From: Tetmemena sp. SeJ-2015
Taxonomy: Eukaryota > Ciliophora > Spirotrichea > Sporadotrichida > Oxytrichidae
Direction of reading: 5' to 3'
Length of the DNA: 64,000 bases
Assembly: GCA_027382625.1 (NCBI GenBank)
Contig: JAJKFJ010021392.1
Location: forward strand, 1 to 64,000
The notes under the pieces were generated by a model. The model saw only the letters and a list, made by a program, of their open reading frames with translations, did not search any database and was not told the origin of the DNA. Both the position numbers and the translations under genes were made by a program. Positions 44,982 through 57,200 of the stretch are shown here, one piece after another. Each line of letters starts with the position of its first letter. Position 1 is the stretch's first letter.

Positions 44982-47179
44982 TCACAACTCTCCTCTTCTC
45001 TTTAACTCGTCCTCTATCATCTTTAGGCTGTTAGCTCTCTCCTGCTCTTCAGTCAATTGCTTTATTCTCATCTCCTGGAACTTATAACAACATAGAAGCA
45101 AAATTATTTAATAAAACTATTCATGCTGAGCAAGGTCAACTGTCATAGTGAACTTCTTATCTGCGTATTCCTTGATGAACGAGGCCATTCCAGAGACCTT
45201 AGGCTCGCTCATGTACCTAGGGAAGGGAGGGCGTTTGTGGAATGCTGGGAAGAACATAATGAGTGGTACCTCATTAGACTCGACACGTGGTGGTTGGCCG
45301 TCTGTGTTCTTATCGAACGAGTAGAACTTGACAGTGCTTATCTTCATTTGAGTGAATCTCTCAGCCAGCTCGTTGAACTTTTGAGCAACCATGCGCTGTA
45401 TGTTGTTCTCCTCGTGACTGCTAAAATGATAACAGACATACATACGAGAGACAAATTTTGTTAAATGTTTTCAGTTTATAGAGGAAGAGAATCGCGTCAT
45501 CTTCCTCATCATAGATCTTCTCCACAAGCAAAAGAAAGGTTAAATGAAAATTATTCACTCACAAAGTTTCTCTGCTTTAACTGCACTACCTCTGGCATCA
45601 TATATACCTCAATCAATTTTCGATAAACTATTTACATTTTCCAATTTATCATTATAAATACTTGATCTCAGCATCTATGATCTCTCCAAACTGAGTGTCC
45701 TTGGCTTATAGCTTGCCCTTCACAAAGTCAGACAGCCATTTTGAAATATTATCCTCTGTCAACTCCAAGTTATCAGGGAAGGGTAGCACTTCTGCTCATT
45801 GTTGTTTATAGTGAGTGCTGGGGTCTTGCTAGTAGTAACTCCCAACATCTTTCTATGCTGCTTGTACTGATTATTGTCGGCGTAGGCAATGACTGCACCA
45901 TGGAAGAAAGCGGAGCCACTTTGGGGAGGATGTTGTCCACCAAGTTTTGACTGGCTTTGAAGACTTTCTTGTCTGGGGAGTTGAGGTCCACGAAGGCGAT
46001 GACCACTGGCTGTCTGATCATCTCGAAGATGCGGAAGGTGTCCTGGTCCATCTTCTCGACAGGCTTGATACTCTTCTTGTTAATCCAGTAGGGCCACACA
46101 GTTTGCTGGTCACCAAGCAAGTCTGCATAGTAAGTTTGACCGTCGTAACGCTTCAGCACCACTGTGAGTAAGCACCCTCGGGGAACCAAGAACTACCGTA
46201 CTTGGCCTTGTACTTCTTGATTATCTTGTGGTCGGTGACTATGGCGATTCTCAGCTCTTCTCTCTTTGCGTTATACCTTCCCGCCTGTCTCAGTTAATAT
46301 AACACCACATCACCATTGTAGAAAGTAAGATAGGTAAAGTTGCTTGATTTCATCTGTGAAGTCGCTCTTGTCGTAGATGAAGGCGATGACACGTGTCTTG
46401 GGTCTGCGCTTGACGTACCAGTCGCCCAAGTAAAGGGGATTTTTCTCGAAGAACTTGGTAGTCTCCAGATATTCGTTGTCCAGAGCCAAGAAGTCCTCTA
46501 CCTCCTAGTCTGTCTTCAAATAGGCGAGGGGGTGGATTAGCTTATTCATGAAGTGCGCAAACTGCAATCTAGAGCGGATGTTACCCTCATACTAAAAATG
46601 GAAATGCAAGTTCACATAAGAGAGAGTGAATTTACTAGTGGTATACGCCGTCCACAAAGACGAATATTGCGGGCACGTTTGATGTGATAAGGCCTCCTTC
46701 TCTACGAATTCATACTTCTCCTTCAGATCAACTCTCGCAATCTTTATTCTCTTCACCTTCTTGTGCAGGTATAAACCCTCATCAAAATCTTTCTGCATCT
46801 AGTCCTTCAATAACAAATGAGTAGGAGTATATGCTTATCATACATTTAAGTCCAAGAGAGGCTCACTTGTGCAACAGGACTCGCAAGAGCTGTCGGAAAG
46901 TCCCAGCACGAAAATTTCATTGTTCTTCTTAAATTTGTAGTAGTTCTTCTCATCTAACTCCACATCTGCGATGGCTAGGTTCGGTAAAAAGTCCACACAG
47001 TTGGGGAACTTGCTCTTGTAGCCGTTGTCTGCTTACACTGCAGACCCACTTACTTCTTAGTCCAGATACTCATTTGCTCTTACAAAATTGGTGCTACTTA
47101 TGCCAAGGAGTGCTAGAGTCAAGAGACCTACTCTTGAAGCTAGTTAATTGCGAGAAAGGCTGCGATATCTTTCACTCAT
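44982..47179 (-). CDS. Protein disulfide isomerase-like, multi-thioredoxin ER protein
   Basis: From ATG at 47179 there is a cytosolic-looking basic start, a hydrophobic signal or anchor segment (VGLLTLALLGISS), then a thioredoxin-fold domain with a CESCC active-site-like motif after FVLGLSDSS. Further thioredoxin-like domains follow without active cysteines (PAIFVFVDGVY; PVVIAFVDLNSPDKK; PLIMFFPAFHKRPPFPR). The C-terminus is helical and charged, and TGA lies at 44982; no KDEL was seen. The role would be oxidative folding or chaperoning in the ER. Frame slips near 46690, 46330 and 46170 are probably indels or IESs. Confidence 0.75.
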
Positions 47180-47214
47180 TTTAAATTCAATCACTATTTT
47201 TAAACCTAATTTCC

Positions 47215-48676
47215 TCAAAATTCGATATTCCTAAAACATTTGAAAATCAATCGTTATAAGGTTTGATCTTAAATCTTGTGGCGATGATGGATGTTGATGT
47301 TGTGGTTTTAGTCACTGAGCTCTTGCACTCTCCTGCTTATTCTTTCTTCTCTATTCCTCATCTCCTGCTCTTTCTCTCTTTACCTGTTGATCGTGTTTAG
47401 AAGTCTGGCTTATTTAAATATCTTTCTACTCTAGTTCTGCTTAAAGTTTCTTTATCAAGGTGTCCTTCTCAGTCATTTGACTTTCCATTTCGTTCATTCT
47501 CTACTCATTCAATCACTTGAAAATTTCCTTACTCATATTACAATTTGATGACTTTATTTTTATAATGTTATTGATTGCTCTGAGCTGAGAGAGCCTAGTT
47601 ATCTTAATCGGCAGTCTAGTTTTGAGCAAATGCTTGGACTTGCTGCTCAAGCTGAATTACTCTATTCCTGAAATTAGTAATAGTCTTCTCATTCTCAACC
47701 AATAATTCTTATAGACTAATACTTTAAAGATAAGAAAGGTAAGAATGGGGATTTGCATATCCAATTCTATATTTACTGCTGATATATCCCTATTTAGTAG
47801 GCCTTGATTCGTCATCTTCTTGCTTAATCTCCTTCTCTTCCTCTGCTTTGTAAAAACTGGAGAAGTAGGACCTGATTGACGAGGGTTTGGCCTCCTCCTC
47901 AGCTGGCTTAGGCTGTGAGTTGCTTTTCTATTCAGCCCCTCCTCCATTTTTGATCAACTTGTGTCCATCTTCTTTTAAATTGGAACTGCTATCTTTGGCG
48001 GTTGGTTTCTCTGTGGCTTGGTTGACTTTGGCTCGTGTCTGGTTAGAGGCGATAGATTTATTTTCCTCCTTCTGGATCTTAGTTTATTAAGTATCTTTAG
48101 TCTATGATATGCTGCTATTGTTATTGGCTTGAGTCTAATTGGTAAACTATTTAGCAATAAAATAAAGGAAAATAAAGAACTGTCATTCACATGATCATAT
48201 ATAACAAAGTTGAATGAAAGGTTGTTTAGTGGGCTGCTCTTTGTGGATCTTGCCTTGCAGAGCAGGTATAAAGGAGTTAAAGAAGTCATCTGCCTGGTCC
48301 TTAATGGAGAGGGAGTTGCTCTTGTTGTGGTTTCCAAACTCAGTGTTGTTGCTCTCCTTCGCTATTCCTAATCATAAATTAATCCAAAACAATTTCTAAT
48401 AACTTTCTTATTTAGTTATAAGCCCTTCTTAGATTTCTTTGAGGCGATGCCTTTGATGACTTGCTTGCCCTGGAGTTGGGAGTTCTCTCCCTCGCTGATG
48501 ATCATGTCGAGCACTTCCTCTTGCTGCTGAGTATTGGGCTTGGTGCTCTGGTCTATAGTCAGATCCTCTTCCTCATCAGAGTGCTCGTTGCTTGCTGACT
48601 CCTTGTTATCGTACACTATGATGTTCTTGGCTATTGAAGAAGCCTGCTCCTTTATCTTGCTGAATAAATACGACAT
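47215..48676 (-). CDS. Coiled-coil protein with acidic middle, possible golgin/tether
   Basis: From ATG at 48676 the N-terminus is amphipathic (MSYLFSKIKEQASSIAKNII), as in golgin and lipid-packing-sensor proteins. An acidic patch (SDEEEDLTIDQ) and Ser/Gln-rich sequence follow, with an IES or intron near 48120-48215. SSIRSYFSSFYK and coiled-coil segments (FRNRVIQLEQQVQAFAQN; MTEKDTLIKKLQAELEQ) complete it, with TGA at 47215. It lies only 36 bases upstream of the disulfide isomerase start on the same strand. The membrane-tether idea is inference from the shape of the protein. Confidence 0.5.
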
Positions 48677-48982
48677 GTTGGTATGTTTACTAGTTCTCTA
48701 AATATAAAGGTTGTTGTTGAAACGTCAGAAGTTAAAAGAGTATATGGATGATTTGAAACAATAAATATGGCTTACAGAGACGACTAAACTATTCTATTAT
48801 ATTTGAATTATAGATAATTATTCTCGATCAGATAGATTGATCCCACCCTCACTCATATAACATTTGCCATGAAGTATGATGAATCCTAGTCTTAATGGCG
48901 AGAAGAGTCCATCTGAAAAGCTTTCCCAGAGTGAGGTTGTAGGCGTCCACAAATCATATTGAGATCTTAAGATAATAGCTTA

Positions 48983-49421
48983 TCAATTCTGAGCTTCGTT
49001 ATCGAGGAAATCCTTATCGATCTCCATGATCTCTAATTTCCTGTCCCTATCCTTGGTCAAGTTGGCGATCTCAGTCTGCTCCCAAATGTTCTTGAAGTTC
49101 AGTACCACTCATTTATATGATCACGATATGATGATTGTAGTACAGTTTGGAGAGCGAACCTTCTCTGCTCCTCAGTGAGTTCTCTATCTTGGCCAAGAGT
49201 GTCAATGCACACCACATATTCCTCAATCTCCACATCAAAGGGTTTCTCCTGGATCTCTTCCCACTCCTTGGGCTCTGGCTCGTACACCTCCCCAGACTTC
49301 TCTCTCTCCTCTCTGGCTCTCTGCTGCTCCTCTTCCCATTCACCCTTGGCCTTGTTTTGCTCCTCCAGAGCCTTCCTACTTCCAAGTAGTCCTGCACCGC
49401 TACTTATAATATCATACTCAT
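48983..49421 (-). CDS. Small acidic helical protein, unrecognised
   Basis: A likely start is ATG at 49421 (MSMILQVAVQDYLEV). One frame slip near 49375 leads to a long Glu/Lys helix (KGEWEEEQQRAREEREK), then YEPEPKEWEEIQEKPFDVEI and LTEEQRRFALQTVLQSSY. After an interruption near 49080-49100, the C-terminus LTKDRDRKLEIMEIDKDF ends on TGA at 48983. It is divergently placed against the radial spoke gene, sharing a 110-base promoter region. A cilium link is suggested only by that neighbour. Confidence 0.5.
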
Positions 49422-49532
49422 CTCAAGCGTAAATTTTGAAATGAGAATTCAAATAAAGAAAGTGCAAGTTATTGAAAGAGTGTGTGAGTGTGTGTGGAGT
49501 TATAATTGATTGATTTTAAGGAATAAAATAAG

Positions 49533-51504
49533 ATGGCATCCAAGGGCGCAGCAGCCTCCGAGAAGGAGCACCCAGACATCACCTACCTAAAGCAAGACGA
49601 GATAGGCCTAGTGCTTGCGAAAGCGCTGAATGAAACTTACAAGGCAGTACCTAACGATCCAGTGGACTTCTTCGCTAAGTGGCTCCTCAACTACTCAAGC
49701 GCCAACGCAAAAGCTGCAACTGTAAGTGCCTCGTCGCAGTTATCAATTTCAAATCTCAGAAGCAATTAGAAAAGTATAATGAGCTTTGTTATAGGGGAAG
49801 GCACACGATAAGCAAGTAAGGGAACTTAAAGAGCAAAACAGACTTTCCATACTTGACTCTCAAAAGCAGTCTTCATAAGATATATAGAAGTCTATAATGT
49901 ATGCAATCTGAGGAAGAGGGCAAAGTAGAGGCAGTTAAACAAGCCAAGATTCAGCAGTTTTATGAAATGCTGGACAAGAGTGAAGACTTGAGTGACAATC
50001 TAGATGAGCTAGTTGCTTTCTTGAAGGAGCATACTGGAGCTACTGGTGTCTACATAGGCAAGCTAGTCAAGCCTAGGAAGGACATCGGAGAGACGATGAT
50101 GACAAGGCCACATAGATGAGGAGAACCCTAAAGTGGTTTGGTACATCCACTCTACACCTGAGCACGAGTTTATAAAGGGAGAGATCCTCAAGAGCGACCA
50201 AGGCATCACTCATGATGTATTCAAGGAACCTGAGGCCGATGATGAGCAGGCTCCTCCCGAAGAAGACGAAGAGGGCAATATTGTCAAGCAAGAAGACAAT
50301 AACGACATCCTCAAGACTTTCAAGCACATCTATGTGCCAGAGGTGGTGAGAGAACCCCGTATGCACTTTTACAAGGTACCTAGACTCGGATCTTACATGG
50401 CCATCCCTCTCGTGTACCAGTCATGTCTCTTCGAAAATGCTTTAGAGAACGCGGTGCAGGATTAAGTATCTCTAATACGATGATATAAGTGATATGATAG
50501 TTTATAAGAAGCTCAGAAGCTGATGGATGAGGAGGAGAAGCACATCGACGAGATGATAAACTCTCGTGACGAAGCCATGGACGATGAACTGCGTGACTTG
50601 TACATGCGCCAAGCCAGGCTGACTTTCGTAGGACGCCTGTTTAAGGACAGAGAAGACTGGCGTGCAAACCTCTTGCGCTTAAGAGAGTTCAAGGTGCTGA
50701 AGATGCCTCGCATCATGCAAAGTCTGTTCTACCTTCTACAATACAGACGTGAAGATGTGTGCGAAAGAGGCACCAATAAGTTCTTCTGGAAGAAGGCAAA
50801 GATGCTAGTTGACGAGGAATTCGTAGACAGACTGATCTTCTACAACGCACTTGGCCCAAAGGAAGAGGGATTCGAATTGTATCAGACTGTTAACTTCTTG
50901 GAGAGAAACCTAGATGGAATTGCTGCTGAGGATGTGGACGATAGATCTATCTTAGTAAATGAGATCATCTAAATAATATCGTATTCTAGCTATTAAGACT
51001 AGGAAGGATGATATCACCAGACGCAAGGCTTTGAAACTACGGTCAAGAGAACACCGCGACCAAGTTATCCAGGCTATCGAGGCTAGGGAAATTAAGCAGG
51101 GTGTGGACATAGCTGAAGCGGAAGATAAGTTTAAGGAGGAACACAAGGACGAGATTGAGGCTGCTCTTAAGTACGAGCAGATGGAGCAAGACAAACAAAG
51201 GAGGATGAGTATGGTGAGGAAGATGGTGAGGACGAAGACGGTAACAGTTTCACCAAGGACAAGATGCCCAAGGAGAAGCCAGCCATGCCTCAATTCAACC
51301 TGGATGAGTTCATGGAGAAGTGGGTGGAGGATAACCCTGAGCCTCTGCTGCCTGAAGAGGTGGTAGCTGATGTGGATAACGACTGGATTCTGCAAGAAGA
51401 GGAAGAAGAAGCTCTTATTAACAAATGTTATATCTTTTGTCATATTTGCTTATCCAGACTTACTTTGCATCCAAAGAGAGCGTATGATAAGCACACGATC
51501 CTGA
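49533..51504 (+). CDS. Radial spoke protein with DPY-30 and GAF-like regions (RSP2-like), three IESs
   Basis: The N-terminus from ATG at 49533 has the DPY-30 dimerisation motif (YLKQDEIGLVLAKAL, then PVDFFAKWLLNY) that docks radial spoke proteins in cilia. An intron with GTAAGT donor starts at 49721. A GAF-like region follows (VAFLKEHTGATGVYIGKL) and then an acidic, helical C-terminal half (WILQEEEEEALI near 51400). This order matches RSP2 of algal radial spokes. Inserts with pointers TCT, GA and ATCA interrupt it and excise cleanly (QKQSEEEG, VQEAQKL, NEITRRKAL). Single-base losses at GEDDDDKAHID near 50090-50110 and near 51210 look like homopolymer errors. The exact last exon is uncertain. 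Confidence 0.75.
49873..49909. other. IES, pointer TCT
   Basis: 37-base insert in the radial spoke gene; repeats at 49870 and 49907. Confidence 0.6.
50462..50509. other. IES, pointer GA
   Basis: 48-base insert; repeats at 50460 and 50508. The pointer is short, so the edge is uncertain by a base or two. Confidence 0.55.
50968..51016. other. IES, pointer ATCA
   Basis: 49-base insert; repeats at 50964 and 51013. Excision joins LVNEI to TRRKALKLRS in frame. Confidence 0.7.
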
Positions 51505-51799
51505 GAATCTAGCTTTTAATTTCTTATTTCTAAACTCCAATTTCTCGATCCTATCTCTCTAATAAGATTTATCCCATTGAAAATATGTAATGAAATAGTC
51601 TAGACAGTCTCACCAAGAAATTAAGCATCTCTCTAATTAATTATCTATTGATATAGTGGAATTTTGATTAAGATTATCGGATAATAAATTATTGTTAAGC
51701 TAAGGGAAGTTATTAGAGCGATAGCCTACTTTATTGCTAAACTAACTCAACTGATAATTAAATATTACTATAATGTCATTTTACCTCACCGAATAGATG

Positions 51800-52153
51800 C
51801 GCAGCAGAATTGCTCCCTTTGCCTTTTATAGCGCCCTAAAGTATTAACCTGTCTGACTGGGCTAAGATAATCCTCATACCAAATAATTCTACTATTTATT
51901 AGCATTTTTGTGTAATCGATGTGCCAAATGAGTATATCAAGGAAAATTAGAAGCCCTTCATGAAGATTGTTAAAAATTTCAGCATGCGAGTGCGCTACAA
52001 CAAGTAGAAAGGCTTTGAGAATATTAAATTTGTGGGCAAGGAGGACCTACCGCTTGCCCTCAAAGATGTCAATAAACATCTCCATGCTTATAAACAACAA
52101 TTTAAAGAGATTTTTGGATGCTTCAAACTGGGCTCATGTAAAACGATCGCGTG
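51800..52153 (+). CDS. Gene fragment, unrecognised
   Basis: An open segment (LSDWAKIILIPNNSTIYQ, then FVGKEDLPLALKDVNKHL) ends on TGA at about 52151. Balanced composition and absence of TGA over more than 100 codons suggest real coding. The 5' boundary is probably an intron or IES near 51797. It may be the 5' part of the gene that continues at 52247. Confidence 0.4.
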
Positions 52154-52246
52154 AGGACTTCTAGACTCGCGAAAATCAACCTAACTTATCAAGTAAATGG
52201 CCCAATAAAAATTAGCTTATTATATTCAAGTTCATAGCCTCAGTCA

Positions 52247-53590
52247 ATGGAGCAAGAACACAAGAAGCAGTCGGCGTCCAAACCACTAAGAAAGCACAAT
52301 TATCCTGAACCGACACACGAAGAAGATTACTAACCACAGTTAGAAGACATTTACAATCCGATTGAGCAGCAGTAAGCTGCTCAAGGAGTCTTCAAAGCTC
52401 TAGGCAAAGAGTTTAGAATGTCCTAAAGTGGTCTTAAGAACTTTGAATTTCTAGATAAGTACATATCTGCACCAAGTAAGAATCAGATAGATGGTAAAGA
52501 TGCCAAGGAGTCACAGTAGGATCCTCCAGACTAAATGATGCACTACAAACTTAAGATATATTTTCCATGAGTATACTAATTTGATGATGGAGGAGGATGA
52601 TGATTGTTCTTAAGAATTAAACGAGAAGGTGCCAGTTAAGGAAAATCCTAATAAGGATCTGTAGTCGAAAAGCTTTTTATAAAGATTAGAAGAGGAGCTT
52701 TTGTAAAGGCCGCCAAAAGCGACAACAGCTCTCTCTTCAGGCTCAAGCGATCTTTTTCTTTCTTCTCAGTCTTAATTAAATTGCTTTCTATCTTGTAAAT
52801 AGTAAATTTCCTTTAATCTTAGAAAGCTCCTTTTAAAGTTCCCTCAGTAGAAAAATAAAGCAACTCCATATTGAAGGAAGAGGAAAAAGAGAAAAATTAT
52901 TGCTCAGTTTATTTTCATTCTCATAAATAAAAGATAATTTTGAGTTTGTGATTATTGCAATAGTCGCTAACGGAAAAACTTATTTCCAAAATGAAGGGAA
53001 AATAAGAATCTCAAAAGAGAAAAGAAATAACTGGGTCTCTCTAAAGCGACTTGAATTTTTATGCAACAAGTCAACCAAAATTAAATGAAAACAAGGTATA
53101 AAAAGTAGAACAATTGAATGTTGCCCCTATTAACATTAAGGCTTCATCCGAACTAAATGAAAGCTTGAACCAAATAATTATTTCAGATCATAAGCAAGCG
53201 AGTGAAGCTCCTTCGAAGTCCTTAAATCTTAAATAATGGCCTTCTTTTCACTAAGAAAGCTTACAAGCCAAAGCAAATATGGAAAGAGAAAGCAATATGG
53301 TGAGTATAGATAAGAAATTACTACTCTAGAGCAACAAATTTTAGGCTGAAATTTTGATCAACATCTTTTTGATTGCATCCTAAAACATTTAGATTATATT
53401 GATGAAGTTGGATGAGTAGAGAAATTAGATTTAATCTCTGATTTGGAGGGCAAAGGAGCTAGAAGAAAAGAATTCTGAAATAGAGGATCTATGCACGAAG
53501 CAAAGCTAACTTATAAGTTCCCTTCTTGGGCAATAGCAAAACTGAGTTGTCTTAGTTAGTGATATTCTCCATTAGCTGCCACTATAATCA
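52247..53590 (+). CDS. Gln/Ser/Lys-rich protein, unrecognised
   Basis: From ATG at 52247 (MEQEHKKQSASKPLRKH) the protein is hydrophilic, with a block NFEFLDKYISAPSKNQ. After interruptions it has acidic and Ser-rich parts (TTALSSGSSDLFLSSQ). A helical C-terminus near 53280-53520 (IILMKLDEQRNQIQSL, then KELEEKNSEIEDL) suggests a coiled coil. The end is uncertain. Frame changes point to several introns or IESs. No family was recognised. Confidence 0.4.
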
Positions 53591-54273
53591 GATATTTTGC
53601 TTTATTTCGCATAAAAAAATATTTTATATACACTATAAACATTCATAACTAATATTTATAATTAAAATGACTACCTTAATTTAAAAAAAAATTATATTTT
53701 AAAGTAAAATAACTAAGTTTTTCTTTGAATTTAATTTTAGCAAATAGTTTTGCATTTTTTTTAGTTGATATTTGCTAAATTAGAATAAAAATTAAATCCC
53801 TACTTGCTTTTATTCTAAAAGAAAATTATAGTAGAGAAAAGCATATTCTAATAGAATTTTTTAAAAAAGAAATTAATCTCAATAACAAATGATGATAATT
53901 TCAAGTAAACAAATTCTAGAATTTAATTTCTTCCTTTTAATTTTTCTTATTCTAGCCACCTTTGAAGACTACCTAATTTTTGAGTGATAAATATAATTGA
54001 CCGCTTTAAAACATTTATAGATTGGCGGGGGAGTCCCTGAAGTGAGCTTGAATTTAAAATATTCATTAAATCCACTTTATAATTGAAGTTAAAGTTTCTG
54101 GATATATTTTGTTACTATTTTTAGTATTCAGAGGGTGTGAATCTTGTGCAGCTGCAGCAGTTGTGGGTCTTATTTGTTTAGATTCCTCTGCAATTTATCC
54201 AATATTGTTTTTGCTATCTTCAAGCTTTTACTTTTTAGGCCTTGCTTCTCCTTTTACTTTATATAGCCTGTAT
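53590..54273. other. AT-rich stretch between convergent genes
   Basis: No coding signal; long A/T runs around 53680-53720. Confidence 0.45.
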
Positions 54274-57200
54274 TCATGAATAATAGATAATGAATTTTAA
54301 TTTAAAGTTTAAACATATGTTTGCGATTGAAGACTCGTCATCGCTGAAGCGAATAGACTTGCTTTTCTTGGAATCAATAGCAGAAGGATTTCGATTGTGA
54401 TTGTAGAAGTTGCTGATCATACTTGCTTTCTAGCTCTCAGCCGGGTCTTATGCTTTTATTATAGACCTAAGTTTCTGATCTTGGATATTTATTGAGCTCA
54501 CTATTTTATGGTCATCCATTACTTGAACAGTCAGAGGCTTGTAAGGATCTGACTAAATGCCATTTGAGCTTACCTTCGTATAGAGAGTGTTATCTTCAGG
54601 TTCAAGACTTATTTCAAGTAAATTAAATTAATAGTCTACTAGATTAATCTTAAAGAATATAAAAGTTGATGCTATTGATCTTGAATGAGGCTTTTGTATC
54701 TCTAACTTTGCAATAGTTGTCTTTCTGAGCGATGAGAATCATATCTTGGGGTTAAGAAATCAGGAGGGTGGTTATAATCTTGGAGAGTAGATAGGCACTT
54801 CGATTTCACCTCCTCTTTCTCTTCTTCGTCATAGTCTATCTGCTCTTAGTTATGATTCGATTCTTAAGAACTTGCATTCAAGCCAGGGAGAACCTCATTC
54901 TCTGACTATGAGTTAGTCTCATAAATTTACTCATTGTAATCTGGCGAGTAGCTTTACTTTCTCTTCTCTATGACTAATTTAGCATAGGCCCTTCTGATCT
55001 TGATGTGAGATTTGTCCTTACTATTTAATGACAATAAAAAAAGAATGGTTCCTTGTCTTTCAAGGGGATTCTTCGCTTTCTATTTCTTCTCTTCATCTTT
55101 CTGACCATCTAAAAGTCATTGATGTATGCGATTCCTAGTGCATTTCTAAGCTTTTGCTCCATCAACTCGTCTCTATAATGCTGCTTCTCCTCTTCGTCCA
55201 TATCTTAAAGCTCGCGCTCTGTCAGTTCCTCCATGCTTTGACTGTTTTCCGATCCGTGAAGTACCTTGTTATGTTAATAAATTAAAGCAATAACCAATAT
55301 ATGGTGGGCTTGCTTTAAAATGTCTTAAAATTGGTCTACAAACTCCGCCTCCTCGTATTTTTCGTCACCTACATCTTAAGGCCCAAGATCAGCTTAGGAA
55401 AGTCATCCTAGGTATCCGAAACTTTCTTTGTAAGCAACTAAAAATAAGCAACACACTTTTGAAGAGGACTTTGCTTTTACCCAAAGCCTCAAAGCTTTAT
55501 TCCCATCGAATTTAGAGTCTTGCCATCAGCTAATTTCATACTCTTAGTATGATTATGCTTACTTGAATTAATTCCAAACTCTTTTTGTATTTCAAAGTTG
55601 GTCTTCCGCCAAGGCTCATATTATTTCCTCCGATGTTATTTTTCCTCTTGAGTTTAGATTTGCCTGGACTTTGAAAAATAGAGTCTTCACTATCTGATTC
55701 TCTTTGGAATCTTAGGAATCTGAAATTGCTTGATCAGTTTAAAATACACATTTAACTATAATTAAACATCAAAGTTTCAAACTCATCCTGCAATTCAAGT
55801 TTATCTGATGTTCCTTAACTATAAAATAATAAAGACCATACTCAATAATTATCTTTATCCTTTCTTTTTGACAGACGCTTGGAGTATTCGTTATTCTTTC
55901 TTGAGAGTGTTATTGAAAATGAGTGACTTATGAATTCTCACTCCTGCGCGATGCACATGTATCCTTGGTCCATCTTCCTCTGAGTCACTTGTAATTAACT
56001 CTATCATGCCTGCTGTCTTCAGTACTTTTTAAGTTCTGAAGTAGAATTGCAGCTTTTCTATATTCTTGTTGTTTAAGATCAACTCTCCCCTGTCTAGGAG
56101 TAGCTCCAACTATCTCAGTGACTCTGAGTATTTCTCTTCACATAAAATAAATTGACGAATTTATAATGATTTTATCTTATTATCTATTCTCCCTTAGAAT
56201 CTGATTGTCTTCTTGCATCTCAATATCTTTGATTAGTTTTGCATACTTGCGTTCATTCCCGCAGAGGCACAAAATAGTGTAGACGAAAGGGAGTTGCCTG
56301 AGAAACACATTCTTAATTTAGTAGTACATCTTAATTGCGAAGACTGCGAAGAAGACTATGTTTGAGATTAGAATCACCACAAAGAGTAGGAGCTTTGTAG
56401 TTTCTGTAAGAGTCACTGAGGAGGTGCTCGAATCTGAGCCAGTCTCCACATCTGTGGTGTCGACTGAGACGATGAAGAATATTCCACAGAAGATTGTGAG
56501 GATGGAGGAGACTATAGACACTGTCTCTAATTAATTGAGAGTCACTGTTACGAAAGGCTGGCGGGTTAAGTTTACACTCATGAAGGCAATAAGCATGAGT
56601 AGAACCATGAGTGCTTAGGTGATGACTCCTTGTTGGACTAGGAAGACTTGGATGAAGATGAGGAAGATCTTGCGATACATGATTATTGACTCCCAGTAGT
56701 AGAATCTCTGTTTGTAACCTCTAAACAAGAATCCATACTTCTGTTTCACCTCTAAAGCCTCAAGCCTATTTTTTACTCTTGAAAGGAGTATGTATGAAAA
56801 GAATGGGATTCTAAATCCCTTTAAATAATTTAGAAAAATGTAATTAAATTGTAAGAATAATTGATTCAATTATCTTAAATAAAGTCTAACGAGTTCTAAA
56901 GCTTTTTCAAGTTGCCAAAATAATATAAAACATTATTTTTTTTATTGCTGAAAGATCTTACTCCATTTATTAGAAAAAATATTGGCTTAAATCTCTGGTA
57001 ATAAATATTAGATTTCCAATAATAAAAAATATTAAATAATTCTGAATGAAGTAAAATATGTTTTTGAATTCCCATTCCCCAAACTATTAATGCTGGTAAT
57101 GAAATAGCTAAAGACCAAAAGTTATGTTAGCCTTGATAGCAGACAATAAAGCTTTAAAATAGAGTCAAGAATAATTTAAGATATGTAATTTATATAGAAA

